Source: Colwellia sp.
GTDB taxonomy: Bacteria; Pseudomonadota; Gammaproteobacteria; Enterobacterales; Alteromonadaceae
NCBI GenBank assembly: GCA_013215465.1
Contig: JABSOW010000008.1
Coordinates: forward strand, 97,338-161,337
Direction of reading: 5' to 3'
Length of the DNA: 64,000 nt
A program made the translations under genes and the position numbers. The notes under the pieces were generated by a model. That model was given only the letters and a program-made list of their open reading frames with translations, did no database searches and had not been told where the DNA came from. Numbering within the stretch: the stretch's first letter is position 1; each line of letters begins with the position of its first letter. Shown here one piece after another: positions 21,493-31,988 of the stretch.

Positions 21493-22689
21493 CTAAAATA
21501 AATCTATTTCACCTTCTGTCATCGATATTTGTTTAACACTACGTGCTTTTTCCGCTTGTTTAGTTTGATGATAAATTTCTTGGCATTTATCTTTCAGCAC
21601 CATCAGCTGTTGATGCACCAATTTTTGATCATTCTGCTCAAAGCTAATTAATACATCACTGATCGCCTGTATACTTTGAACATTTTCATGCAACGAATGT
21701 AGTGATTGCCTGGTTAAATCTTCAAATTGTAATGAACGTACGCCAAGCGCTACAGCATCATTAATTTTCGGTGCTAATATTGCTAATTCTTCAACGCTGG
21801 CGAAGGTGTGTTTATTAACTTTTTCAACATGTGTCATCATCTCAGACATTTTATCTTTAGCTTCCAAGGTTGAGGTCATGTCTGCAGACGCCATTTGCTC
21901 AACTGAATCCCGTAATTTAGCGATAATTTCTTTAGCATTGCTTATTTCATTTCGAATATCTTGATTCAGCTCCGTAGAGCCCACTGACAAGGAACGTACT
22001 TCGTTCGCAACTACCGCAAAACCTCTTCCTGCCTCACCTGCTCGTGCCGCTTCAATCGCTGCGTTTAGCGCTAATAAGTTAGTTTGAGTTGCTAACCCCT
22101 CAACTTGAGCTAATAGATTAAATATACTGTCAAACTGCGTAACCATCTCATCGGTATAACACAGTGTTTGAAGACTTTGCTTACTAGTATTAATGATGAC
22201 TTTAACGAAGCCTTCTAAGGTTGTATTAGCGTGGCTAACAAATGATTCTAAGGTGGGGTTTTCATCATTTTCATCAAGCGAACTTGAGTTTTTTATTAAT
22301 GATAGAATCATATTTTGCTGTTCACCACTCAAACCTTGTAAGTATTTAAAGCTTTCTGAAATACCGGTAACCGCTTCCTCAACTAATGATTTTGTCCGGT
22401 TAAGTTCCTTTTCAATAATATCTATCTCTTGATGCAAAAATTGTTGTAATTCAAAAATAACCTCATGAATTAACACATCATCTACATCAGACATTTGCTT
22501 ATTATTATTCGAAGAAGCTGATGAATTTATTTTCTCTTTTTCTTGTTGATATAAAGAAAATGTCATAAAACCTAATAAATATAATTGCGCCAGATAAAAC
22601 AATAAATCACTTTGTAACCACAATTGATTTACTATTAATAAGACACTGAGGCTACCCGCGAGCCATAGCATATTTTTACTGGCGAGCAT
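21493..22689 (-). CDS. Methyl-accepting chemotaxis protein with two membrane segments and no periplasmic sensor
   Basis: The 398-residue protein starts with two closely spaced hydrophobic segments (about 5-24 and 28-46), leaving almost no periplasmic loop. A coiled-coil region follows, then the receptor hairpin tip with [20 protein letters not shown] (about residue 200). It ends MTEGEIDLF, an acidic-Leu-Phe tail. The start codon lies inside the end of cheB (14-base overlap) behind a strong AAGGAGG. With no sensor domain, it probably reads membrane state or works with the cytoplasmic receptor of the same operon. Confidence 0.9.
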   Translation of the reverse strand: MLASKNMLWLAGSLSVLLIVNQLWLQSDLLFYLAQLYLLGFMTFSLYQQEKEKINSSASSNNNKQMSDVDDVLIHEVIFELQQFLHQEIDIIEKELNRTKSLVEEAVTGISESFKYLQGLSGEQQNMILSLIKNSSSLDENDENPTLESFVSHANTTLEGFVKVIINTSKQSLQTLCYTDEMVTQFDSIFNLLAQVEGLATQTNLLALNAAIEAARAGEAGRGFAVVANEVRSLSVGSTELNQDIRNEISNAKEIIAKLRDSVEQMASADMTSTLEAKDKMSEMMTHVEKVNKHTFASVEELAILAPKINDAVALGVRSLQFEDLTRQSLHSLHENVQSIQAISDVLISFEQNDQKLVHQQLMVLKDKCQEIYHQTKQAEKARSVKQISMTEGEIDLF

Positions 22690-23776
22690 ACAAAGCCTCC
22701 TTCATTCCATCACGATTTAAAGCAGCATAATCAAGTAGTGATTTAGCTATTTCATTTAAAGGTAAGTCTTGAGAATGCGCATTAAGAGCATGGGCCTTAC
22801 CTGGCATGCCCCATATCAAACTACTGTTTTTATCTTGAATTAATGTTCTTGCTCCTTGCTCTTTTAACCGTAACATTCCTTGAGCGCCATCTTGTCCCAT
22901 ACCTGTTAGTAAAACAGCCTGAACATTAGTGGCAAGGTCAAGTAATGAATCAAAAAGAACATCAACTGCGGGCTTATGACGATTAACCTCATGGCTATCA
23001 ACTAAGGTACAAAATAGCATGCCATTTTTATGGGCTATTTCTAAATGCATATCACCTGGAGCAATATAAACATTACCCTGTTTAACTTTTTGTCCATGAG
23101 TTGCTTCATGAACTTGCATTGAACATAGTTCATTTAAGCGCTTCGCAAAACTTAAACTAAAGCTTTTAGGGATATGTTGAGTAATAACAATAGGAGGAGA
23201 ATTTTCAGGTAAGTTTTGTAGTAATTGCTTTATTGCTTCAGTCCCCCCGGTTGAGGCACCTACAGCAATAATATGGTTATTGCGTTTGATTCCAGAAAAT
23301 GGGAGCACGTGCGCGGTATTATTTATATTTTTTTGTTTTGCCAATGAATAACTTAATTGATAGTTTTTTTGATCAACGGTTACCCCTTGAGTGATTTTTT
23401 CTATTAAAACCTCTTTAAAGCTATTTTTTGTCGCTATAAGCTCTTGCACACTAGGTTTAGCAATAAAATCAATTGCTCCTAATTCTAGTGCTTTCAAAGT
23501 GATGTTAGCACCTTGTTGAGTTAATGTTGATAACATAATGACCGGCATTGGCCTTAGGCGCATCAAATTTGACAAAAAAGTAATGCCGTCCATTTTTGGC
23601 ATTTCAATATCAAGAGTTAATATGTCTGGGTTTAGTTTTTTAATCAGCTCTCTTGCCACAATTGGATCTTCTGCTTCTCCAACCACCTCTATGTTAACCG
23701 CTTGTCGTAAAGCATCTTTAATGATATTTCGAATAACTGATGAATCATCAATTACCAATACTTTAATAGCACTCAT
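22676..23776 (-). CDS. cheB: Chemotaxis protein-glutamate methylesterase CheB
   Basis: CheB removes methyl groups from receptor glutamates when phosphorylated by CheA. It has an N-terminal receiver (VIDDSSV, phospho-acceptor in [12 protein letters not shown], Lys in FIAKPS) and a methylesterase domain with the catalytic set Ser in GASTGGTEA, His in TQHIPKSF and Asp in [10 protein letters not shown] longer frame starts at 23836, but the ATG at 23776 ([11 protein letters not shown]) has AAGGGA upstream and fits the family start, giving 366 residues. Confidence 0.95.
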   Translation of the reverse strand: MSAIKVLVIDDSSVIRNIIKDALRQAVNIEVVGEAEDPIVARELIKKLNPDILTLDIEMPKMDGITFLSNLMRLRPMPVIMLSTLTQQGANITLKALELGAIDFIAKPSVQELIATKNSFKEVLIEKITQGVTVDQKNYQLSYSLAKQKNINNTAHVLPFSGIKRNNHIIAVGASTGGTEAIKQLLQNLPENSPPIVITQHIPKSFSLSFAKRLNELCSMQVHEATHGQKVKQGNVYIAPGDMHLEIAHKNGMLFCTLVDSHEVNRHKPAVDVLFDSLLDLATNVQAVLLTGMGQDGAQGMLRLKEQGARTLIQDKNSSLIWGMPGKAHALNAHSQDLPLNEIAKSLLDYAALNRDGMKEALYARQ

Positions 23777-23817
23777 AAATATTGTATCCCTTTTTTTATC
23801 GCTATTTGGTTTATGTA

Positions 23818-23877
23818 TATACCCATGCCACTTCAAGATGCAGGATTCAGCGAGAATCTAGAGGCGGTATGGATATA
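23818..23877. repeat. Imperfect palindromic repeat between cheD and cheB
   Basis: TATACCCATGCC (23818-23829) is mirrored by GGTATGGATATA (23866-23877) with two mismatches, and GATTC/GAATC forms an inner stem. It lies in the only sizeable gap (about 160 bases) within the cheR-cheD-cheB stretch. It resembles extragenic palindromes of Alteromonadales from memory, and may act as an mRNA stability or attenuation element within the operon. Confidence 0.5.
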
Positions 23878-23935
23878 GGTGTTTTATACAACTTAATAGT
23901 AAGTAAACCTGACTATCAAGGGTAAGGTAAACAAC

Positions 23936-24595
23936 CTAAAACAACTCAACATCTCCATCAACATCTTTAGTATCAATTTGACTACGATAATCAGTTTCAC
24001 GACGAACAATAGTATCGTTATGTAGATTATCTAATCGTTTAACAAAAGCTCGCCCACTGCTTGGTTCAAAAAGCACCTTGCGAGGATACACGTCTCCTAA
24101 ATCGGTACTTTCAATAGCAATATTTTCTTGCGCTAAATAACCATAAACGAAATCAATATTACGTTGTCCAACATCAGACATTTGCGTTAATATTTTACCG
24201 CCACCAAAAAGCTTAGCCTTTAAATTACTCCTTCTACCGCCACACTTTAAAATAGTATTTATCAAGTGTTCCATAGCAAAATTACCATAGCGAGTAGCAT
24301 CTCCAACCTTTTCCCGTTGCCCCCAATTAACTTCATGGGCTTCTTTGTCAGTCGCTGGCAGCATAAAGTGATTCATACCACCTATTTTTATTCTACAATC
24401 CCAAATACAGGCAGAAATACATGAGCCTAATGTCGTGGCAATAGCAATATTGTCAATTGTCATATAAAACTCACCGGGTAATATTTTTGCCACCACCATT
24501 TCACGTTGTTTATCCCAATAATGATTAATGTGACTAAATTCAGGTAAACACTTTTCCTTATGAGCTGCCACCATAGGGTGATTATTTCGATCCAC
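23936..24595 (-). CDS. cheD: Chemoreceptor glutamine deamidase CheD
   Basis: CheD deamidates receptor glutamines to glutamates and in some species also binds the CheY phosphatase CheC. The catalytic Cys is in TLGSCISACIWD and the His in GGMNHFMLP, both as in the family. The open frame reaches 24661, inside cheR, but the GTG at 24595 has GAGAGGG five bases upstream and gives MDRNNHPMVAAHK, the start seen in relatives. The C-terminus GDVELF is acidic and ends Leu-Phe, like two other proteins of this operon. Confidence 0.92.
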   Translation of the reverse strand: MDRNNHPMVAAHKEKCLPEFSHINHYWDKQREMVVAKILPGEFYMTIDNIAIATTLGSCISACIWDCRIKIGGMNHFMLPATDKEAHEVNWGQREKVGDATRYGNFAMEHLINTILKCGGRRSNLKAKLFGGGKILTQMSDVGQRNIDFVYGYLAQENIAIESTDLGDVYPRKVLFEPSSGRAFVKRLDNLHNDTIVRRETDYRSQIDTKDVDGDVELF

Positions 24596-24620
24596 GCCAT
24601 CCCTCTCTTTTGATATAACT

Positions 24621-25481
24621 CTACAGTGGTTTTCTAAAAATAGTACGCCCAACATTATCAAAATGTTGTGTAAACGCTCCTAGGTTCTCACTATGGCCTA
24701 GCATTAATAATCCTCCTGGAGCCAACAAGTCATAATAGCGAGCGAATAAGCCTTGCTGCGTTGGTTTGTCAAAATAAATAATAACGTTACGGCAAAAAAT
24801 GATGTCAAATGGCCCCGTCATTGGCCACTCATGCAGTAAATTCAATTGCTTAAAGGTTATTAAGTCACTGAGCTTTTTGTCTACTCGAACATTTTTTTCA
24901 TTTTTACCACAACCACGATGAAAATAGTTTCTCTTAAGTTTTTCACTTATATTTTCAATTCGACGATATTCATAAATACCAGATTTACCTGTTGCTAAAA
25001 CATTAGAATCAATATCTGTTGCTAGTATTTTTACATCCCAACTAGACATCAGCGTATGCATCTTTTCTAAAAGTGTAATTGCGATACTATAAGGCTCTTC
25101 ACCAGTAGAGCTTGCTGATGACCATATTCGTACACGCTTTTTTCCGTTTGCTTCCATTACTTTGGTTGCCATCAATTTTGGTAATTCTTCGTTAGTTAAA
25201 TAATCAAAATGATGCTGCTCTCGAAAAAAACTCGTTAAGTTCGTTGTTATCGCATTAATAAAGTAATCTTTTTCTTGTTCCCCTTGTTGTCGTAATAATT
25301 GACAATAATCACTAAATGAATTTAATTTTTTCTCTCTGATAATACGAGTTAGCCGGCGATAAACCATTTCTCGTTTATTATCATTAAGTACAATCCCTGT
25401 AGACTGATAAACAAAGTCACATATAAATTTAAAGTCTTCGTTCGTCAGTCGTACCGCTTTATCTCTTACGTTTTGAGTCAT
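24621..25481 (-). CDS. cheR: Chemotaxis protein methyltransferase CheR
   Basis: CheR methylates receptor glutamates with SAM. The 286-residue protein has the N-terminal helical domain (DFKFICDFVYQSTGIVL), the SAM site around RIWSSASSTGEEPYSIA, and the FDIIFCRNVIIYFD motif. Length is normal. It sits directly after the globin receptor, whose EWEEF tail has the shape of a CheR-docking pentapeptide. Confidence 0.96.
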   Translation of the reverse strand: MTQNVRDKAVRLTNEDFKFICDFVYQSTGIVLNDNKREMVYRRLTRIIREKKLNSFSDYCQLLRQQGEQEKDYFINAITTNLTSFFREQHHFDYLTNEELPKLMATKVMEANGKKRVRIWSSASSTGEEPYSIAITLLEKMHTLMSSWDVKILATDIDSNVLATGKSGIYEYRRIENISEKLKRNYFHRGCGKNEKNVRVDKKLSDLITFKQLNLLHEWPMTGPFDIIFCRNVIIYFDKPTQQGLFARYYDLLAPGGLLMLGHSENLGAFTQHFDNVGRTIFRKPL

Positions 25482-25487
25482 GAGTGA

Positions 25488-28259
25488 TTAAAACTCCTCC
25501 CACTCTTGATCTCTTGCCGTTTTTACCCGTGATGCTCTCGGTGCATGGACACCTTTGCTACGATTAGGCCTTTGGCTAACCCTTGGCTTTGTAGTTTGAG
25601 TTACTGGTGCCGCTTTATCTTCACCATTATTAAAAAAGGCAACTTGCTCTAACAGCGCTTGTGATTGTTCTTCCATGGATTTACTTGACGCGGCAGCCTC
25701 TTCAACTAAAGCAGCATTTTGCTGAGTCATTTCATCCATTTGGCTAACGGCGGCGCTTACTTCACCGATACCCGCAGACTGCTCTTTACCGGCACTATCA
25801 ATATCACTAATCATTTGGCTTACTTCTTCAATAGCAGTAACTAATTCGGTAAAAGTTTGTCCGGTTTCATCAACAAGCTTAGTACCCTGACCTACCGCTT
25901 CCACACTGTCATTAATCAAGCCTTTTATTTCTTTCGCTGCGCCTGCTGAGCGCTGCGCTAAATTACGAACCTCAGCAGCAACAACGGCAAAACCTCTACC
26001 TTGTTCGCCAGCACGAGCCGCTTCAACAGCAGCATTTAAAGCAAGTAAATTGGTTTGAAAGGCAATTTCATCTATGACACTAATAATATCGGCAATTTTT
26101 TTACTTGATTTGTTAATGTCACTCATGGCAGTTATTGCATTTCGTACCACAGAGCCACCATTAGTCGCTTTTTCCATAACCGACTTAGATAACTTACTGG
26201 CTTCCGTAGAATTTTCCGCATTTTGTTGCACTGTGCTAGTTAGTTCTTCCATGGCTGAAGCCGTTTCTTCAAGGCTAGATGCTTGTGACTCAGTGCGGTG
26301 ACTCAATTCATTGTTGCCTTGTGCAATTTCACGAGCTGAATCAAAAACATTGGTCGATGCGGAGCGAATTTCATTAACCATATTGCTTAAATTATCAATA
26401 GAGCCATTCATTGCATTAGCTAGCGCTAAAAATTCACCACCGTAATCATTTCGCATATTTTGAGTTAAGTCACCATCAGCTAGCGCTTGTGCAACATTAA
26501 TGGCATCAGTTATTGGCGCGACAATAGAATCCATCAAACCGTTAATATTTTCACCTAGATCTTTCATAAAACCTTGATATTCAGCAGTATCAATACGACT
26601 GTCTAACTTACCTGAAATAGCATCATTGATGAGTCCGTCAATTTGCCCTTGTGCATCTTTTTCTTCCGTCAAATCAACCCATTGCACTGCCGTCCCGACG
26701 TGGTTATCTTCTTCGTCCATTAAGGCAATAGCAATTAATTGAAAAGTTAACCCTGCTACTGATATTTCTGTGGTGTAGGGCATATTGGCGGGGTTACCAA
26801 GTAGGTTTTGCTGATGAGCGGGATTTCTATGAAAACTATCAAAGTTAGTTCCCACCATAGTCGCCACGCTAAATGATGGTAATACTGCTTGTAATTGAGT
26901 TTCTCGACGACGAAGCATGGTAGCAACCGCGGGGTTAGCATAAACAATATTGCCACTTCTATCTGCCATCATCACGTTAGTAGTCATTCCTTCCATTGCC
27001 GACGTTAAACGACCAACCTCAACAGACTTAGCTCTAACCTCAGTTACATCTTGCCACTCAAGGGCATTACCAATATATTCACCCTCAGCATTTCTTATAG
27101 CACTAACATTTAGCTCAAAGGTTAAATGCTTAATTTGAATATCTGTGGTGTAGGGTAAATTGTCAGGATCATCGAGTAACTTACGTTGATGAGCGGGGTT
27201 TTTATGAAAACTGTCAATATTAGTACCAATAATAATGTTCGGATCGGCTTTAAAACCTGGCCAGTTCTCCGCAAACGTGACCTCATGTTTTTTCAATAAC
27301 GCTAATGTAGCAGCATTGGCATAGGTAATAGTAAAATCCCTATCAATCATGATATTAGCAGTAGCCGATTGGTCAATAGCGCCTTGTAACTGCACCGCTT
27401 TATTTTCTTGAATTCTGGCTTGAGTAACATCTTGCCACTCTAGAGCATTACCAATGTAGTTACCTTCTGTATCCATAATAGCACTAACATTTAATTCAAA
27501 TTTTAAATGTTTAATTTGAATATCTGTTTTATAAGGTAAGTTGTTAGGATCATCAAGTAACCGGCGTTGGTGGGCGGGGTTTTTGTGAAAAGCATCAATG
27601 TTAGAGCCCAAAATTGCATCCGCATCCGCTTTAAAACCGGGCCAATTTTGTGCAAATGTAACTTCATGCTTTTTCAATAATGCTAACGTGGCATCATTAG
27701 CATAAGTGATACTAAAATCTCTATCGATCATGATAAAGGCTGTCGCTGATTGATCTAACGCGCCTTTTAACTGGTTAGCAAGATCGTCAGCTTTTTTGGC
27801 TTGTGTAGTTTTCATGTCCATAGTAGGTCCTTCCTCTGAATTATTTTTTACAGCCTGTTCAGCTGCGTCAATCATGGTAGTCGCTAATGTTTGGTAAGTA
27901 GCTGTCCAAGCTTTTTTGACCGGAGCAGTAAAGTCTTGACCTAGACCTGTTGCCAACGTTTTAAGCAATGCAGCACCAACCGTATCGTAATGTTGTATTT
28001 TTGTACCGTATTCGAGATGTTTTATGCCAAGCTTTTGCATTACTGGAATAAGTTTATTCTTATTATTCAGTAACTTAACAGCGGCACCTAACATGGTCAT
28101 AAGCTTTTTACCCTGCTCTGCCATATCATCTGGAAATAAGGGTTTCAATGTAGGATCCATTTCAAACAGCGTGTCGTAAAATATTTCAGCCGCTTGAGGC
28201 GCTATAGGTAATATTTTTTTCCAACTATCTTGTACTAAAGATATCTGCTTTGGAGTCAT
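25488..28259 (-). CDS. Soluble globin-PAS-PAS-PAS methyl-accepting chemoreceptor
   Basis: The 923-residue receptor has no membrane segment. Residues 1-135 form a globin of the flavohaemoglobin/single-domain class with Tyr28 (B10), Phe42 (CD1), Gln49 (E7) and proximal His81 (F8), the residues expected for a haem that binds oxygen or NO. Three PAS domains follow (about 160-285, 290-410, 415-535), each with an FH+NPAHQ motif; the first two are nearly identical, a recent tandem duplication. HAMP-like linkers lead to the signalling hairpin ([20 protein letters not shown]). A flexible basic linker ends in EWEEF, like the CheR-binding NWETF of E. coli receptors. Ligand choice is inferred. Confidence 0.92.
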   Translation of the reverse strand: MTPKQISLVQDSWKKILPIAPQAAEIFYDTLFEMDPTLKPLFPDDMAEQGKKLMTMLGAAVKLLNNKNKLIPVMQKLGIKHLEYGTKIQHYDTVGAALLKTLATGLGQDFTAPVKKAWTATYQTLATTMIDAAEQAVKNNSEEGPTMDMKTTQAKKADDLANQLKGALDQSATAFIMIDRDFSITYANDATLALLKKHEVTFAQNWPGFKADADAILGSNIDAFHKNPAHQRRLLDDPNNLPYKTDIQIKHLKFELNVSAIMDTEGNYIGNALEWQDVTQARIQENKAVQLQGAIDQSATANIMIDRDFTITYANAATLALLKKHEVTFAENWPGFKADPNIIIGTNIDSFHKNPAHQRKLLDDPDNLPYTTDIQIKHLTFELNVSAIRNAEGEYIGNALEWQDVTEVRAKSVEVGRLTSAMEGMTTNVMMADRSGNIVYANPAVATMLRRRETQLQAVLPSFSVATMVGTNFDSFHRNPAHQQNLLGNPANMPYTTEISVAGLTFQLIAIALMDEEDNHVGTAVQWVDLTEEKDAQGQIDGLINDAISGKLDSRIDTAEYQGFMKDLGENINGLMDSIVAPITDAINVAQALADGDLTQNMRNDYGGEFLALANAMNGSIDNLSNMVNEIRSASTNVFDSAREIAQGNNELSHRTESQASSLEETASAMEELTSTVQQNAENSTEASKLSKSVMEKATNGGSVVRNAITAMSDINKSSKKIADIISVIDEIAFQTNLLALNAAVEAARAGEQGRGFAVVAAEVRNLAQRSAGAAKEIKGLINDSVEAVGQGTKLVDETGQTFTELVTAIEEVSQMISDIDSAGKEQSAGIGEVSAAVSQMDEMTQQNAALVEEAAASSKSMEEQSQALLEQVAFFNNGEDKAAPVTQTTKPRVSQRPNRSKGVHAPRASRVKTARDQEWEEF

Positions 28260-28342
28260 TAGTGTTCCCTGCTCTCATAGAGCTATAATGTCTTTCATCT
28301 ACTTAACTACTCGTTTACTGTGCTAACTTTATCTATACCGTA

Positions 28343-28801
28343 TTAAGTACAATAAAGTTCATTTTCACTAAGCAAAGCGTTGCTATCTAATAAAATGATG
28401 AGTTTATCGTCAACGCTTGCCAAACCCTTTAAAAAACAACTATCGATATGACTACCAAAGGCTGGCGCTTTACGTATAGCGGCACTACTAAACTTATAAA
28501 CTTCTGAAACCGCATCAACCACAATACCAACAACCATCGTTCGTTCTTGTGTTTGATATTTTAAAATAATCGTTACCGTTTGTTCGTTGTAATCTAACGG
28601 CTCTTGTGAAAAACGTTGCCGTAAGTCAATAATGGGAATAATGACACCACGTAAATTTATTACCCCTTTAATATAAGAGGGTTTATTTGGCAATTCAGTC
28701 ACTGAGCTCCAGACTCTAATCTCTTGTACACAAAGAATATCAACGCCATATTCTTCACCTTGTAAGATAAAAGTAAGGTATTCTTGTTCCATTTCAATCA
28801 T
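28343..28801 (-). CDS. cheW: Chemotaxis coupling protein CheW
   Basis: CheW links receptors to CheA. This 152-residue protein is a single CheW-like SH3 pair, with EYLTFILQGEEYGVDILCVQEIR at its start and the LPNKPSYIKGVINLRGVIIPIIDL core. It is the second of two CheW paralogues in tandem, 23 bases after the first, differing enough to suggest separate receptor preferences. Confidence 0.95.
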   Translation of the reverse strand: MIEMEQEYLTFILQGEEYGVDILCVQEIRVWSSVTELPNKPSYIKGVINLRGVIIPIIDLRQRFSQEPLDYNEQTVTIILKYQTQERTMVVGIVVDAVSEVYKFSSAAIRKAPAFGSHIDSCFLKGLASVDDKLIILLDSNALLSENELYCT

Positions 28802-28824
28802 CTTATTTCACCTGAGTATTAATG

Positions 28825-29352
28825 TTATATTGCATGTTTTTCAACATACTGTAAATTTTCAACATTCAGTAAAGTAACAACATTTTTTCCTACATTTATT
28901 AAGCCTTCAATATATTGAGGTTGCATACAACCACCAAATGCAGGAGAGTTTTTTATGTCCTTTGATTCAACATTGAGTACGTCAGACACTGCATCAACAA
29001 CAAAACCAATAGTACGCCCCGTATCTTCTGCTTGATAAGTTAAAACAATGACTACTGTTGTTTCATGATATGTTGCTTCACCGATACTAAACTTAAGGCG
29101 TAAATCAACGATTGGTACAATAATACCTCTCATATTTATTACGCCTTTAATATAGCTCGGAGCATTAGGTATTTTTGTTGGTATCTCCCAACTTCGTATT
29201 TCTTCAACGCATAAAATGTCAACCGCATATTGCTCTAAATTAAGCAGGAAAGTTAAGTACTGTTTGCCACTGGTGATAAAATCTATGCCTTCAATCGAAT
29301 GCTCTCCTTGCACGGGAACATCGCTTACTAATTCTTGAATATCCATTAACAT
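28825..29352 (-). CDS. cheW: Chemotaxis coupling protein CheW (paralogue)
   Basis: The 175-residue CheW domain carries the core IPNAPSYIKGVINMRGIIVP and YAVDILCVEEIRSW, after about 25 extra N-terminal residues. Its start overlaps the end of cheA by seven bases behind GGGGAA, implying translational coupling. With the next gene it makes two different couplers, matching the two receptors (soluble globin type and membrane type) encoded in the operon. Confidence 0.95.
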   Translation of the reverse strand: MLMDIQELVSDVPVQGEHSIEGIDFITSGKQYLTFLLNLEQYAVDILCVEEIRSWEIPTKIPNAPSYIKGVINMRGIIVPIVDLRLKFSIGEATYHETTVVIVLTYQAEDTGRTIGFVVDAVSDVLNVESKDIKNSPAFGGCMQPQYIEGLINVGKNVVTLLNVENLQYVEKHAI

Positions 29353-31472
29353 TGTTCCCCAATAGCAAACTGTTTATATGAAGCCATATCACGTTGCTTA
29401 TTTTGTGCATAAGCTAATGCCATTTGAATTATACCGGGTGTATCTAAAATCATCGCTACGGAGCCATCACCTAAAATCGTGGCCCCTGATATACCAATAA
29501 CTTGTTGATAATTATCTTTTAAACTTTTTATCACCACTTGTTGCTGCGCCAATAAATGATCAACCATCAGCCCTACTTTTTGGCCATCTGCTTCCACAAC
29601 AACGAGTAATGCGTTGTCAATTTCAGTGTGTTCTGTCGCTAAACCAAAGAGCTGGTAAACAGGTAATATAGGTACATTTTCATCCCGTAATCGATAAAGA
29701 GTCATATCACCAGAAACGCGATTGATTAAGTCTTTATCAACTTGTAATGATTCAACAATAGAGATTAACGGAATGATGTAAGTTTCGGTGCCCACTTTAA
29801 CTAACTGCCCATCCAAAATAGCGAGAGTTAGCGGCAGGTTTACTTTAAAGCAACTGCCTTGGCCGGGCGTAGACTCGACTTGAATACGACCACCCAAAGA
29901 TTGAATATTACGTTTAACCACATCCATACCGACACCACGCCCTGAAATATCAGTGACTTGATCTGCGGTTGAGAAGCCAGGTTCAAACAATAAATCAAAT
30001 ATTTGGTTGTCGGCCAATGTTGCATTCGGCTCAATAATTCCTTTTTCAACGGCTTTAGCAAATACTTTTTGTCGATTAATACCACCGCCATCATCAGATA
30101 TTTCAATAACAATATTGCCACCTTGATGATAAGCATCAAGAGAGATTGTGCCTTTTGCTGACTTACCATTGGCTAAACGAATTTCTGCAGGTTCAATGCC
30201 ATGATCAACCGCATTTCTCACTAAGTGAACAAGCGGGTCACCAATTTGCTCCATCACCGTTTTATCTAACTCAGTTTGTTCACCTTTAATTACTAACTCT
30301 ATTTCTTTACCAGTCTTAATTGCTAGGTCATGTACTAATCGAGGAAATCGATTAAAAGCAAAACTGATTGGCAGCATCCGAATACGCATCACACTTTCTT
30401 GTAACTCTTTAGTGTTTTGTAATAATTGCTCTAATCCACTGGTTAACCGTTCAATTTTATCCATGTTAAAATCGCTACCTAACTCAGATAACATTGACTG
30501 CGTTATAACTAATTCACCAACTAAATTAATTAAATTATCGACTTTATCTACACCTACCCTGATTGAGCTAACTTCAACTTTTGCTTTTGCTTTAGTTTTA
30601 GTGGCTTGTTTCTTAACTACTGAATTATCATTGGCTGGGTATATTTCTTGAGAATTACTTTCATTTTCAATATTACTCGCTGCTCTGATTTCATTTACAC
30701 TGACCGTTTCTTTTTCTCCATCACTTGGATTAACTAGAGGCTCTTTATCAATTTTCTTAATTTCTAATAGACAATCGTCTTCAACCCATTCAAAAATTTC
30801 ATGTACTTCATCTTTTGTTGCACCTGTTATTAACGTTAGATCCCAACTCAGATAAAGTTCTTGTACATCAATGTCTGTTAACGCAGGTAATTCACCAGTA
30901 TTAGCAACCGTTGTTAATTGCCCAAGATCAGCTAGAGCATTAAACAAAAATAATGGATCATTGCCTGTTTTCGCTAAATTATGCTCAGGAACAAAATGTA
31001 TAGAAAAAGTTGAAGTATCAGATTTCCCTGTACTCTGTTCGGTATTGTCACTCTGCTGGCTAATTTTTTCTCCAGCAGACTTTTCTCCACCTGATGATAA
31101 TGCTTCATTTAATAGCATCGTTGTTTGTGCTACTTTGTCTTTGTCATAATTTTCGTCATCACGTGCCGCTTCAATAAGTAGCCGCATGCAGTCAACAGAT
31201 GCTAGTAGTATTTCTACATCCTTAGGGCTTACTTCACGACGACCATCTCGCATTTCATCAAGTAATGTTTCGACTAAATGCGTAAATTCAGTTACTACAT
31301 CAAAACCAAACGTCCCCGCACCTCCTTTTATAGAATGAGCGGCTCTAAAAATAGAGTGTATAGTTTCATTATCACCTGCCTGTAAACTCAGCAAGCTTGA
31401 TTCCATAAGCTCTAAACCTTCAAAACTTTCTTCTAGAAAGCTAGGAATAAATTGTGATAAATCGACGCTCAT
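29346..31472 (-). CDS. cheA: Chemotaxis histidine kinase CheA
   Basis: The 708-residue kinase has an N-terminal HPt domain with phospho-acceptor His46 in FRAAHSIKGGAG, a variable middle region, and a dimerisation segment at about 300-360 (VGVDKVDNLINLVGELVI). The ATPase follows with LVRNAVDHGIE, DDGGGI and GRGVGMDVV, then a C-terminal CheW-like regulatory domain. There is no receiver. It would phosphorylate the CheY of this operon, CheB, and perhaps the receiver of the PP2C protein. Confidence 0.97.
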   Translation of the reverse strand: MSVDLSQFIPSFLEESFEGLELMESSLLSLQAGDNETIHSIFRAAHSIKGGAGTFGFDVVTEFTHLVETLLDEMRDGRREVSPKDVEILLASVDCMRLLIEAARDDENYDKDKVAQTTMLLNEALSSGGEKSAGEKISQQSDNTEQSTGKSDTSTFSIHFVPEHNLAKTGNDPLFLFNALADLGQLTTVANTGELPALTDIDVQELYLSWDLTLITGATKDEVHEIFEWVEDDCLLEIKKIDKEPLVNPSDGEKETVSVNEIRAASNIENESNSQEIYPANDNSVVKKQATKTKAKAKVEVSSIRVGVDKVDNLINLVGELVITQSMLSELGSDFNMDKIERLTSGLEQLLQNTKELQESVMRIRMLPISFAFNRFPRLVHDLAIKTGKEIELVIKGEQTELDKTVMEQIGDPLVHLVRNAVDHGIEPAEIRLANGKSAKGTISLDAYHQGGNIVIEISDDGGGINRQKVFAKAVEKGIIEPNATLADNQIFDLLFEPGFSTADQVTDISGRGVGMDVVKRNIQSLGGRIQVESTPGQGSCFKVNLPLTLAILDGQLVKVGTETYIIPLISIVESLQVDKDLINRVSGDMTLYRLRDENVPILPVYQLFGLATEHTEIDNALLVVVEADGQKVGLMVDHLLAQQQVVIKSLKDNYQQVIGISGATILGDGSVAMILDTPGIIQMALAYAQNKQRDMASYKQFAIGEQC

Positions 31473-31560
31473 AACTTTGCCTTTATCTTTACCTTAAAAA
31501 TCAATTAAAAGGTTCCATGTAATAAATAACTATTGAAAGGTTAACAAGTTAACCAACGGC

Positions 31561-31923
31561 TTAACGTACTACACGCTTAATAGTTGCCAGTAGTTTTTCT
31601 GGGTTAAAAGGTTTAACCAACCAACCCGTAGCACCTGCAGCCTTACCACGCATTTTCATATCAGTAGAGCTTTCAGTTGTTAACATTAAGACAGGTGTAA
31701 ATTTAAAATTTGGTAATTTTCGTAATTCTGTACACAAATCAATGCCATCCATGTTCGGCATATTGACATCCGAAATCACCAAATCAAAAGATTCTGCTTG
31801 TGCTTTAGTTAGTCCTTCTCGACCATCTTTAGCTTCAACATATTGATATCCTGCACTTTTTAATGTAAAGCAGACCATATCTCTAATTGAGTTAGAGTCA
31901 TCAACAACCAGTACTTTTGCCAT
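31561..31923 (-). CDS. cheY: Chemotaxis response regulator CheY
   Basis: This is a stand-alone 120-residue receiver with acidic Asp8/Asp9, phospho-acceptor Asp52 in VISDVNMPNMDG, Thr in MLTTES and Lys in WLVKPFNP. AGAGGAAAT precedes the ATG. It lies just upstream of cheA in the operon, so it is the likely cognate output. Whether it acts on flagella or on the STAS/PP2C branch cannot be told from sequence. Confidence 0.94.
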   Translation of the reverse strand: MAKVLVVDDSNSIRDMVCFTLKSAGYQYVEAKDGREGLTKAQAESFDLVISDVNMPNMDGIDLCTELRKLPNFKFTPVLMLTTESSTDMKMRGKAAGATGWLVKPFNPEKLLATIKRVVR

Positions 31924-31988
31924 AGCATTTCCTCTTTACACTGTATTTATTAAAAACCTTTACTTATGTCAAACGATCTACATTCCGA

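Noticed and set aside
26756..26956. Extra minus-strand frame inside the globin receptor gene
   Set aside because: It is an alternative frame of the third PAS domain with no start signal.
29840..30169. Alternative minus-strand frame inside cheA
   Set aside because: Overlaps the conserved ATPase domain of CheA and has no features of its own.
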